Origin: Phycisphaerae bacterium
GTDB taxonomy: Bacteria > Planctomycetota > Phycisphaerae > Sedimentisphaerales > SG8-4
Reading direction: 5' to 3'
NCBI GenBank assembly: GCA_030603035.1
Contig: JAUVYQ010000073.1
Span: 1-13,282, forward strand
DNA: 13,282 nt
The position numbers and the translations under genes were made by a program. Shown here piece by piece: positions 1-5,940 of this stretch; within the stretch, counting starts at the first letter, position 1; every line of letters begins with the position of its first letter. Below the pieces are notes generated by a model that was not told the origin of the DNA, did no database searches, and saw only the letters and a program-made list of their open reading frames with translations.

Positions 1-177
1 CATTTCGAGCATTAAATGACGGCGTTTGCCCACAAACGAACATACGACCAGGATGTCAACGTCGCTGCGGTCATCGGCTGTTTCTCTGGCCTGTGAGCCG
101 AAAAGTATGATCTTCTCAGGATGAAAGCCATCAACCAGCCGCTCCTTGACCTCATGTAATATCTCATTACTTATCAT
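1..177 (-). CDS. MNT-type nucleotidyltransferase, partial (N-terminal 59 residues)
   Basis: The gene reads leftward from an ATG at 177 and runs off the window, so only the first 59 codons are visible. They show the signature of minimal nucleotidyltransferases (MNT, DNA polymerase beta superfamily): G27-S28 in the motif FGSQAR, followed ten residues later by SDVDILVV with D39 and D41 as expected metal ligands. Members usually serve as the antitoxin of a HEPN ribonuclease toxin, which they can AMPylate, or less often as antibiotic nucleotidyltransferases. Here the partner, if any, lies outside the window. The gene follows mutS on the same strand, with 69 bases between mutS stop and this start. 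No strong ribosome binding site is visible. It is distinct in sequence from the complete MNT gene at 8342-8656. The family call is secure; the role is inferred. Confidence 0.85.
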   Translation of the reverse strand, partial: MISNEILHEVKERLVDGFHPEKIILFGSQARETADDRSDVDILVVCSFVGKRRHLMLEM

Positions 178-246
178 AGCTTGACGCTCGTTTTGATAAT
201 GTTATCTCATTTAATCGATTATACAAAAAGGATTAACGAATAGCAA

Positions 247-2871
247 TTATTGGTTATTGATTTCTTTTCTTATTTGCTCGAGCATATTGATGGCTTCTAT
301 CGGTGTTAAGTTATCGACGTCGGTTGAGGCGAGTTTATCGAGTACGGATTTGTGTTTTTGTACGAAGAGGGAGTCTTTGTCCGGCTGTTTTGTTTTGTGT
401 CTGGCGAGACGGTCGCCGGTGGCTTCTTTAGCGAAGGTGCTCTCCAGTTCTTCGAGGATTTCTTTTGACCTTTCAAGAATGGATTTTGGGACGCCAGCGA
501 GCTTTGCGACGTGGATGCCGTAGCTTTTGTCTGTTCCGCCGGGCAGAATCTTGTGTAAAAAGACGACCTCGTCCATCCATTCGCGGACGGCGACGTTGCA
601 GTTCTTTACATTCGTGAATAGCTCAGCTAATTCGGTCAGTTCGTGATAATGGGTGGCGAAAAGGGTGCGGCATTTTAGTTTGTTTGCGATATATTCGGTA
701 ATCGCCCAGGCCAGGGCCAGGCCGTCGTAAGTGCTTGTGCCGCGGCCAACCTCGTCGAGTATTACCAGGGATTTTTTCGTGGCGTTGTTGATGATGTTGG
801 CAGTTTCGGTCATTTCGACCATAAAAGTAGATTGGCCGCGAACCAGCTCATCGGAGGCGCCGACGCGGGTGAAGATTCTATCGACCAGGCCGATGGTCGC
901 ATCCTTAGCGGGGATAAAAGAGCCGGCCTGTGCCATCAGGATAAGCAGGGCGGTCTGTCTTATGTAAGTGCTTTTCCCGCTCATATTCGGGCCTGTTACA
1001 ATCAGGTAATCTCCGGCCTTACCGCCCAGCTCGATGTCGTTGGGCACAAACTCCGGGCCGAGTGTTTCGCCCAAAACCGGATGTTTGCCATCGTTTATGA
1101 TAAGCTCGCCGCCATCGGTCATTTTGGGGCGGATGTAGTTTCGCCGCCTGGCAAGATATGCCAGGGCGGCAAGACAATCGCATTGGGCGAGAGTGTTGGC
1201 GAGGGCTTGCAGCCGGCTCACGTATTGAGCGGATTGTCGGCGGATGTCCTCGAAAAGCTTCTGCTCTAATTCGAGGGCTTTTTCCTCGGCGCTGAGGGCC
1301 TGGGTTTCGTATTCTTTCAACTCGTCGGTGATGTAGCGCTCTGCGTTTTTGATTGTCTGCTTTCGGACATAATCGGCGGGGACCTTGTCTGCTGCTGAGC
1401 GGCTTATTTCGATATAATAACCGAAGACCCTGTTGTAGCCGATTTTTAGATGTGCGATGCCGGTTCGCTGGGATTGCTCTTTTTGATAATGCCGCAGCCA
1501 GCTCTGGCCGTCTCTGGAGATTGAGCGGAGGCGGTCAAGCTCTTCGTTGAAGCCGGTCTTTATCACGCCACCGTCGCGAAGATGTGAGGGACATTCCGGC
1601 TCGATTGCGGCTTCAAGTAAATCAGCTAATTCGTCCATACTATCGCATTGGCCGGCGAGCCGCACAAGCAGGTCGGCGCCGAATTGCTGCAAAATTTCCC
1701 GCAGCGATGGTACTCGCCGCAGTGAGATTGCAAGGGCCACCAAATCCCGGGGAGTTACCCGGAAAGTGCTGATGCGGGCTGCAATTCGTTCCGGGTCGGC
1801 TAATGCTGAAAGCAGTTTGCGAGCGTCGGCTAACTTAGTATCTGTCTCTTTTAATTCTTCGACGGCGTCCTGGCGAAGCTCTATGGCACCGAGGTCGCAG
1901 AGCGGCATACACAACCAGTTTCTGAGCATTCTGCCGCCCATACCGGTCAGTGTTTCGTCAAGACAGTCCAGCAGCGTGCTTTTTTTGCTTTCGGTGCGAA
2001 TGGTTCGCAGGATTTCCAGGCTTCGCAGCGTGGTCTGGTCGATTTGCAGGAATTTTTTGCGGTTGATTTTTTGTAAGTTCCGGATGTGGCCGAGCGTCGT
2101 CTTTTGTGTTTCGTTGAGGTATTCGATGACGGCACCGGCAGGGCGGATGACACCATCGTTGTCTTCGATGCCAAAGCCTTCGAGGGTGGCTGTGCCGAAA
2201 TGCTTTAGGAGGCGCTGCCTTGCCTGATATGGGTCGAAATACCAGCCGGGACGTTCGGTTACAATGGCGCTGGTCAACTGTGTGATATCTCTGGTGAGCT
2301 TTTTTGTCTCGGCTTCGAATAGTTCGCCGCGTCTGTCGGGAAGCAGGCACTCGGCCGGGCTAAGCCTGAGCAGCTCATCGAGCAGTTTTTCTTCGGGCAG
2401 CTCCTGGGCGAAAAAGTGGCCGGTGGAAATATCGACCCAGCTAATTGCGGCTTCTTGTTTTGTCCCCAGACTGACCGCACAGAGGAAATTGTCCTCTTTG
2501 GCGTCCAAAAGGATATCGTCGGTAAGCGTGCCCGGGGTAACAATTCGTACGATGTCACGTTTGACAACGCCCTTTGCGGTTTTTGGGTCTTCGACCTGCT
2601 CGCAAACGGCAACTTTGTAGCCGGCCTGCAGCATTTTCTTCAGGTATCCTTCAACGGCGTGATACGGCACGCCGGCTAATGGGATGGGATTGCTGCCTTT
2701 GCTTCGGCTGGTTAAGGTCAGGCCCAGTACCTTCGAGCAGGTTTTGGCGTCCTCGTAAAAGGTCTCGTAAAAATCGCCCATGCGAAAGAATAGTATGCAG
2801 TCGGGGTATTTTTGCTTGAACCGGTGAAACTGCTTCATCGCAGGCGTTAGTTTTTCTCCGTGTCCTGTCAT
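247..2871 (-). CDS. mutS: DNA mismatch repair protein MutS
   Basis: MutS recognises mismatches and small loops in new DNA and recruits MutL using ATP. The 874-residue product is close to the usual bacterial length (E. coli 853). The mismatch-wedging Phe-x-Glu motif is present as F34-Y35-E36 in domain I. The connector, core and clamp domains follow. The ATPase has a Walker A loop GPNMSGKS (627-634), Walker B SLVILDE (701-707) followed by GRGTSTYDG, and the H-loop THYHE (740-744). The C-terminal tail keeps the LTPIEA segment (856-861) typical of MutS. All catalytic elements are intact, so it should be functional. The gene stands alone, without mutL nearby. There is no ribosome binding site before the ATG, and a -10-like TATAAT ends only eight bases upstream, suggesting a leaderless message. 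Plus-strand open frames inside this gene are shadows. Confidence 0.98.
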   Translation of the reverse strand: MTGHGEKLTPAMKQFHRFKQKYPDCILFFRMGDFYETFYEDAKTCSKVLGLTLTSRSKGSNPIPLAGVPYHAVEGYLKKMLQAGYKVAVCEQVEDPKTAKGVVKRDIVRIVTPGTLTDDILLDAKEDNFLCAVSLGTKQEAAISWVDISTGHFFAQELPEEKLLDELLRLSPAECLLPDRRGELFEAETKKLTRDITQLTSAIVTERPGWYFDPYQARQRLLKHFGTATLEGFGIEDNDGVIRPAGAVIEYLNETQKTTLGHIRNLQKINRKKFLQIDQTTLRSLEILRTIRTESKKSTLLDCLDETLTGMGGRMLRNWLCMPLCDLGAIELRQDAVEELKETDTKLADARKLLSALADPERIAARISTFRVTPRDLVALAISLRRVPSLREILQQFGADLLVRLAGQCDSMDELADLLEAAIEPECPSHLRDGGVIKTGFNEELDRLRSISRDGQSWLRHYQKEQSQRTGIAHLKIGYNRVFGYYIEISRSAADKVPADYVRKQTIKNAERYITDELKEYETQALSAEEKALELEQKLFEDIRRQSAQYVSRLQALANTLAQCDCLAALAYLARRRNYIRPKMTDGGELIINDGKHPVLGETLGPEFVPNDIELGGKAGDYLIVTGPNMSGKSTYIRQTALLILMAQAGSFIPAKDATIGLVDRIFTRVGASDELVRGQSTFMVEMTETANIINNATKKSLVILDEVGRGTSTYDGLALAWAITEYIANKLKCRTLFATHYHELTELAELFTNVKNCNVAVREWMDEVVFLHKILPGGTDKSYGIHVAKLAGVPKSILERSKEILEELESTFAKEATGDRLARHKTKQPDKDSLFVQKHKSVLDKLASTDVDNLTPIEAINMLEQIRKEINNQ

Positions 2872-2879
2872 AGTGGAAG

Positions 2880-2907
2880 ATTATACACTCAACCGGCCGT
2901 TTAACAA
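2880..2907 (-). promoter_or_regulatory. Candidate mutS promoter giving a leaderless transcript
   Basis: Reading on the minus strand, a TTGTTA box (2902-2907) is followed after 16 bases by a perfect TATAAT (2880-2885). The mutS ATG at 2871 begins only eight bases beyond the -10 box, so initiation at the usual distance falls within about three bases of the start codon. No Shine-Dalgarno sequence lies in that gap. Confidence 0.5.
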
Positions 2908-2964
2908 GTCAAACCGACCTTGAGTCTGAAATTTCAATATGGAGAGCTTCGAGCACTATTTCTC

Positions 2965-2993
2965 TTGACGAACTATCTGCTTTAATATATAAT
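2965..2993 (+). promoter_or_regulatory. Strong sigma70-type promoter of the first hicB-hicA locus
   Basis: The sequence shows TTGACG (2965-2970), a 17-base spacer, and a perfect TATAAT (2988-2993). Initiation is expected near 3000, directly at the left edge of the palindrome at 3002-3016, giving a leader of about 50 bases to the hicB ATG at 3052. Confidence 0.75.
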
Positions 2994-3001
2994 TTGGACA
3001 G

Positions 3002-3016
3002 ATACTATGATAGTAT
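3002..3016. promoter_or_regulatory. Perfect 15-bp palindrome, likely operator of the hicB promoter
   Basis: ATACTAT-G-ATAGTAT is a perfect inverted repeat with 7-base arms around one central base. It sits just downstream of the -10 box, over the expected initially transcribed region, where a bound protein would block transcription. HicB proteins commonly repress their own promoter, but this HicB is short and shows no clear separate DNA-binding domain, so the binding protein is not certain. Confidence 0.55.
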
Positions 3017-3051
3017 AAAGAAGAACGTTAGCCGATAAAAAGGATAGGATA

Positions 3052-3243
3052 ATGCAAGCAAAAAAATATGTATACTGGCAAGAAGATAATATGTGGATTG
3101 GATATCTGGAGGAATATCCGGATTATATGACACAGGGTGAAACCATTGAGCAGCTAAAAGAGAACTTAAGGGATATATACTATGAATTGACCAGTGGTAC
3201 TATTCCCTCCGTTCGTAAGGTTGCAGTGATGGAAATATCGTGA
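3052..3243 (+). CDS. hicB: HicB-family antitoxin (first locus)
   Basis: This 63-residue protein matches the short HicB fold, a degraded RNase H-like domain. The features are a hydrophobic first strand (KYVYWQEDNMWIGYLEEYP), the T-x-G-x-T-x-x-x-L-x-x-N turn seen here as MTQGETIEQLKENL (residues 25-38), and a helix ending in a short C-terminal tail. HicB binds and blocks the HicA mRNA interferase and often represses the operon. The ribosome binding site AGGATAGGA (3041-3049) is well placed before the ATG. The stop overlaps the GTG start of hicA by four bases (GTGA), implying translational coupling. No helix-turn-helix or ribbon-helix-helix extension is apparent. The gene order is hicB then hicA, the reverse of the classical order. 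The antitoxin gene is intact although its toxin gene is frameshifted. Confidence 0.85.
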   Translation: MQAKKYVYWQEDNMWIGYLEEYPDYMTQGETIEQLKENLRDIYYELTSGTIPSVRKVAVMEIS

Positions 3244-3423
3244 AAAGAAGGGATTTAATAAAGAAATTAGAAGAAACAGGTTGCGTGCTCATCAGGCATG
3301 GTGGTAGGCACGACTGGTATACAGAATCCCAGAACAAAAATTTCACAATCAATTTCAAGGCATAGAGAGATAAAAGACAGTCTTGCGAAGCACATCATCA
3401 AAATGTTAAAAGACGATGTTTAG
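3240..3423 (+). pseudogene. hicA: HicA toxin gene disrupted by a +1 frameshift
   Basis: From the GTG at 3240 the frame reads a typical HicA start, MKRRDLIKKLEETGC followed by VLIRHGGRHDWY, including the histidine (residue 24) expected to be catalytic for mRNA cleavage. After residue 27 the frame goes wrong and stops at 3363-3365, giving only 41 residues. Removing one A near 3321 restores a complete HicA: WYQNPRTKIS, then SRHREIKDSLAKHIIKML, ending at the TAG at 3421-3423, about 60 residues in all. The restored frame is free of stops and highly HicA-like, so this is a single-base insertion rather than a different gene. No slippery heptamer is seen at the site, so programmed frameshifting is unlikely. 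A sequencing or assembly error cannot be excluded from one window. Confidence 0.85.
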
Positions 3424-3450
3424 ACTCATAGAGCAGAATGAACTCTGGAT

Positions 3451-3477
3451 TCGCCATGTTGTTGGCGAGGTGTTTTT
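3451..3477 (+). terminator. Possible weak intrinsic terminator after the first hic locus
   Basis: TCGCCA (3451-3456) and TGGCGA (3463-3468) form a 6-bp stem with a 6-base loop, followed after four bases by five T residues (3473-3477). The placement just after the hicA remnant is reasonable, but the stem is short and the T-run is interrupted and offset. Confidence 0.3.
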
Positions 3478-3501
3478 GGCTTTAAATAAGAAATATTTTA
3501 A

Positions 3502-3530
3502 TTGCCGTTTTTTGCTCTGCTTGTTATAAT
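3502..3530 (+). promoter_or_regulatory. Promoter of the second hicB gene
   Basis: TTGCCG (3502-3507), a 17-base spacer and a perfect TATAAT (3525-3530) precede the gene. Transcription should begin near 3537, just before the GAGGT ribosome binding site (3538-3542). This decides the gene start: an upstream in-frame ATG-like start at 3502 would lie inside the promoter. Confidence 0.65.
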
Positions 3531-3549
3531 CGCTTTAGAGGTACCAAAA

Positions 3550-3780
3550 ATGGAAAGAATTATTAAAGCTTTAATAGCCTATGATGGCAAATATTACTGT
3601 GCCAAGTGTTTTGAAATCGATGTATTTACTCAAGGCAAAACTATCGATGAAACAATCCAAAATCTTAAGGAAGCAATTACTTTGCACTTGGAGGGGATAG
3701 ACCCTGCTGAATATGGGTTAGTTAAAAATCCAGGTCTTTTAATAATGTTTGAATGCGACCTTCAACCTGCTTATGCCTAA
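3550..3780 (+). CDS. hicB: HicB-family antitoxin (second locus), orphaned
   Basis: The ATG at 3550 is chosen because it follows GAGGT by seven bases and lies downstream of a good promoter. It gives 76 residues. The HicB pattern is clear: a first strand (IKALIAYDGKYYCAKCFEI), then TQGKTIDETIQNLKEAI (about residues 27-43), with the characteristic GKT turn and the following helix, and a polar tail ending in QPAYA. HicB proteins neutralise the HicA mRNA interferase. The 3' end overlaps the ATG of a toxin remnant by eight bases, so a hicA gene once followed. The protein is clearly different in sequence from the first HicB (63 residues), so this is a separate acquisition rather than a recent tandem duplication. 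Lacking an intact partner here, it may act on a HicA elsewhere or simply be a relic. Confidence 0.8.
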   Translation: MERIIKALIAYDGKYYCAKCFEIDVFTQGKTIDETIQNLKEAITLHLEGIDPAEYGLVKNPGLLIMFECDLQPAYA

Positions 3781-3829
3781 ATTACCAACCATCTCTTACC
3801 AAGAACTGCTTAAACTTCTAATCAATTAG
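3773..3829 (+). pseudogene. hicA: Truncated HicA toxin remnant (second locus)
   Basis: An ATG at 3773, overlapping the hicB stop, begins MPKLPTISYQELLKLLIN and then meets a stop at 3827-3829. This is the usual opening of HicA proteins (M-P-K-L-P then a first helix), but normal HicA has some 60-80 residues including a glycine-serine/glycine-histidine-histidine region that is missing here. Shortly afterwards, in another frame, the bases from about 3823 could read QLD-RQ-like residues that fit the next HicA segment if one base is restored, suggesting a small deletion plus further decay. That last point is weak. The toxin is almost certainly non-functional. Confidence 0.6.
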
Positions 3830-3871
3830 ATGACAAATAGGGACAACCAGCTATTTTTAGTACTCATTTTC

Positions 3872-4054
3872 TTATGCTTTTTGTTTTTGTGCTTTAATAA
3901 TTTTGGCCAGGGATCTTAACGCCTGATTCACCGAGGTCGGCGTTTTGAATACCCTGGCCACGTCCGGGTCCAGCAGAACGATATTAGTTCCTGCCTTATA
4001 CTTTTTGGTATATTTGCCTCTGACACCTTTACTAAAATCATATTCTTTTCTCAT
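3872..4054 (-). CDS. Small YDFSKG-type protein, third gene of the DUF4160/DUF2442 operon
   Basis: The 60-residue product starts MRKEYDFSKGVRGKYTKKY and continues through a short strand (NIVLLDPDVARVF) to a helix (SVNQALRSLAKIIKAQ) with a lysine-rich tail. I recognise this as a recurring small bacterial protein type but cannot name a characterised family. The strand-helix pattern with an acidic D-P-D-V-A and an N-x-A-L-R helix resembles the small DNA-binding antitoxins related to ribbon-helix-helix proteins. That is an inference from shape only. The gene lies 35 bases after the DUF2442 stop on the same strand and most likely shares its transcript. The ribosome binding site is weak. It may be an antitoxin or regulator for the neighbouring pair, or independent. 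Confidence 0.7.
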   Translation of the reverse strand: MRKEYDFSKGVRGKYTKKYKAGTNIVLLDPDVARVFKTPTSVNQALRSLAKIIKAQKQKA

Positions 4055-4089
4055 ATTAATCTCAATAGCTGAGTTATATGTTGAAATAT

Positions 4090-4320
4090 CTATTTGGATT
4101 CTTCATATAAAGTATCGGGGCAAATATCCTGGCCATGAGGCCATGCTATTGAACCATGAATTCGTTTCACTTCTTTAAAATATTTAAGATTTTTCAGCTC
4201 CTGGAATACGCCAAAGTCAAGCAACGGTTTTATATCGAAGACTTTTTGTTCCTCATTATCGAAGGTTATACGCAAAGTGTAATCATCGTATGGAATAACT
4301 TTTTTAACTCTGGGATTCAT
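4090..4320 (-). CDS. DUF2442 domain protein
   Basis: The product (76 residues from the ATG at 4320) shows the DUF2442 pattern: MNPRVKKVIPYDDYTLRITF, then NEEQKVFDIKPLLDFGVFQELKN, and near the end IAWPHGQDICPDTLYEE, where the W-P-x-G-x-D-I-x-P-D-x-L-Y motif is nearly invariant. DUF2442 proteins are small, of unknown biochemistry, and are very often encoded next to DUF4160 proteins, an arrangement suspected to be toxin-antitoxin-like. The ATG at 4320 is preferred because it has AAGGTGA five bases upstream and matches usual DUF2442 N-termini. An in-frame GTG at 4327-4329 overlaps the DUF4160 stop and would add three residues. Either way the two genes are tightly coupled. Confidence 0.85.
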   Translation of the reverse strand: MNPRVKKVIPYDDYTLRITFDNEEQKVFDIKPLLDFGVFQELKNLKYFKEVKRIHGSIAWPHGQDICPDTLYEESK

Positions 4321-4325
4321 AGCGC

Positions 4326-4595
4326 TCACCTTAATGGTTCTATGTTAAATACCGGTTGTCCATTAACAGCCAACTCCCAATCCGTCATTAAATCCTCTTT
4401 ATGTATTTCTATCCACGCTTGTACTAATTTCATTCTGCTTGCTTTGATAGAACCTTCTAATATTCCACCATCAGGTATAGCAACTACAGCTTCTTGGCCT
4501 TGATACCTAACATGAATGTGAGGTCGTTTATGTTTTTTGTCATCGGCATAATACATTAGAACAGCAATCCCGTAGAACATTGATATCACAGGCAT
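4326..4595 (-). CDS. DUF4160 domain protein
   Basis: This 89-residue protein matches DUF4160: it opens MPVISMFYGIAVLMYYADD, followed by the hallmark H-x-R-P-H-I-H-V (residues 22-29), then an A-V-V-A-I-P-D-G-x-I-L-E-G segment and a C-terminal helix with W-x-E-I-H and D-W-E-L, ending in the typical N-I-E-P-L-R. The conserved histidine pair and acidic residues could be catalytic or metal-binding, but no activity is established that I can name. It is the first gene of a three-gene minus-strand operon and is directly followed by DUF2442. The ribosome binding site AGGAG lies seven bases before the ATG. The operon ends convergent to the second hic remnant. Confidence 0.85.
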   Translation of the reverse strand: MPVISMFYGIAVLMYYADDKKHKRPHIHVRYQGQEAVVAIPDGGILEGSIKASRMKLVQAWIEIHKEDLMTDWELAVNGQPVFNIEPLR

Positions 4596-4599
4596 TATT

Positions 4600-4620
4600 A
4601 TCTCCTATCAATAGATAGCA
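4600..4620 (-). promoter_or_regulatory. Ribosome binding site with an adjacent small inverted repeat before DUF4160
   Basis: On the minus strand CTATC-TATT-GATAG directly abuts the ribosome binding site AGGAG. A hairpin or a bound protein here could limit translation or transcription of the operon. The 5-base arms are short, so this is only suggestive. Confidence 0.25.
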
Positions 4621-4686
4621 CAACTACTCTATCCTACTTCTTGAGTAATTCTGCAATCTCCAGCATAGAGCATTTTACATAATGAA

Positions 4687-4715
4687 TTCATAGCTGATTT
4701 GGGAGAAAATGTCAA
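4687..4715 (-). promoter_or_regulatory. Candidate promoter of the DUF4160-DUF2442 operon
   Basis: On the minus strand a perfect TTGACA (4710-4715) is followed after 17 bases by TATGAA (4687-4692), a four-of-six match to the -10 consensus. The resulting leader to the DUF4160 ATG would be about 85 bases. The promoter starts directly downstream of the mnmE-like gene, so the small operon need not depend on readthrough. Confidence 0.5.
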
Positions 4716-4741
4716 TTATTTTTGGTGGGCTGATTTCTATC

Positions 4742-5920
4742 CTACACTTGGCCGTTTAACAACTCTGTTATGATTGAGGCTGCCTGCTTTCTGGATTTGG
4801 CTTTTTGCAATTGTTTCAGCAGGTTTTCCTGTCGGCTGGTAAAACAAACAACAGTTTGCAAATCGAAATCAGCGACGCCACAGAGCTGTTGGATTCTTTC
4901 CGTGAGGTTTTCGATTCCGGTGCCGAACTTTGCACTTATTTGCACTGTGTTGCCTAAAATTTCCGGTAGTTTGCCGGCATCGAGTTTGGCCGGCAAATCG
5001 GATTTATTTAATACCGTCAGGACCTTTTTGTCAGCGATTTTTTCGCCAAATCGGTCGTCAAGCTGGTTGTTGGTTGTGCTGTTATCCAAGACGAGCAGGA
5101 CCAAATCCGCCCCTTCTAAAATCTGAGCACTTTTTTCCTGAGATTCTTTTTCGATAATATTCTCGGGTGCTGCTGCAAGCTTTTCATCCAGTCCCGCAGT
5201 GTCAATCAGTTCTACTGAAAGAGGGCCGAGCTGGCACCGGGCTGTGACCCAGTCGCGGGTTGTGCCTTTAATATCGGTAACTATTGCTTTTTGTCGGCCG
5301 GCCAGATAGTTTAACAGCGTGCTTTTGCCGGTATTCGGCGGGCCTGCGATAACGGTTTTGCAGCCGTGAATAATCAGTTTTGCTGTTTGGCTGTTTTTAA
5401 GTATCCGCTCGGCGTCGGCGACGATTTTATTAAGAGATATTGTGTCTATGTTCTCCAGCCACTCTGCTATCTTTTTGCTTAAGCCGGCATCGATTTGATT
5501 TGCGATTATTTTGGTGCCCTCGATTGTCCTGGCCCTGGGCTGGGTGAGTTTGGCTTCGAGTGCGATTGTATTGACGGATTTTTCTGCAGACAGGATTTTG
5601 CATAGTAGCTGCTCTGCGGTCAGGAGCTTGGCACCGCAGCGCTGGAGCAGCTGCATTATCATTTCTACGATGAGTGGATTGCCGTGGCAGTTTATGGCGA
5701 AGCTATGGGGACCTTCGCAGCCAATTATAACCTGGTCGATAGTCTCGGTGCCGTCGCAGATTGTGCCGAGCAGGATTTTACCGGCCTTGAATTTTGGTGG
5801 TTTCGTCCCTGTCGATTTGAATATTTTTTTTACGACAGCCTCGGCTGAATCGCCAAAGACTTGAATAGTCGATATCGCACCGGTGCCTTTGCCGGTCATT
5901 ACCGCAGCGAAAACACTCAT
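4742..5920 (-). CDS. MnmE-like GTPase lacking the C-terminal catalytic motif
   Basis: The 392-residue product follows the MnmE (TrmE) plan: an N-terminal domain with GAISTIQVFG (14-23) and NCHGN (77-81), a shortened helical part, and a canonical G domain with Walker A GPPNTGKS (193-200), KGTTRD (218-223), DTAGL (240-244), NKSD (305-308) and SAK (329-331). MnmE with MnmG installs the (carboxymethyl)aminomethyl group on uridine 34 of some tRNAs, using a tetrahydrofolate cofactor and a C-terminal C-x-G-K motif. Here the protein ends some 25 residues after the F-T-S-R-Q-E-N-L-L segment, so the final helices and the Cys motif are absent. The usual P-G-E-F-T-x-R-A-F-x-N-G-K stretch is also unrecognisable. 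E. coli MnmE is about 450 residues. No frame downstream restores the missing end. GAGGG precedes the ATG. It may be a divergent paralogue with changed function. Confidence 0.85.
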   Translation of the reverse strand: MSVFAAVMTGKGTGAISTIQVFGDSAEAVVKKIFKSTGTKPPKFKAGKILLGTICDGTETIDQVIIGCEGPHSFAINCHGNPLIVEMIMQLLQRCGAKLLTAEQLLCKILSAEKSVNTIALEAKLTQPRARTIEGTKIIANQIDAGLSKKIAEWLENIDTISLNKIVADAERILKNSQTAKLIIHGCKTVIAGPPNTGKSTLLNYLAGRQKAIVTDIKGTTRDWVTARCQLGPLSVELIDTAGLDEKLAAAPENIIEKESQEKSAQILEGADLVLLVLDNSTTNNQLDDRFGEKIADKKVLTVLNKSDLPAKLDAGKLPEILGNTVQISAKFGTGIENLTERIQQLCGVADFDLQTVVCFTSRQENLLKQLQKAKSRKQAASIITELLNGQV

Positions 5921-5940
5921 AACACCCTCAATTTAAGTAT

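Noticed and set aside
1547..2227. A 226-codon open frame on the plus strand inside mutS
   Set aside because: It is a serine/arginine-rich shadow of the confidently identified mutS on the other strand, with no family resemblance.
3315..3330. Programmed frameshift in hicA
   Set aside because: There is no slippery sequence or downstream structure at the shift site; a plain one-base insertion explains it.
3502..3549. Upstream start adding 16 residues to the second HicB
   Set aside because: The stretch coincides with a good promoter, and the GAGGT ribosome binding site points to the ATG at 3550.
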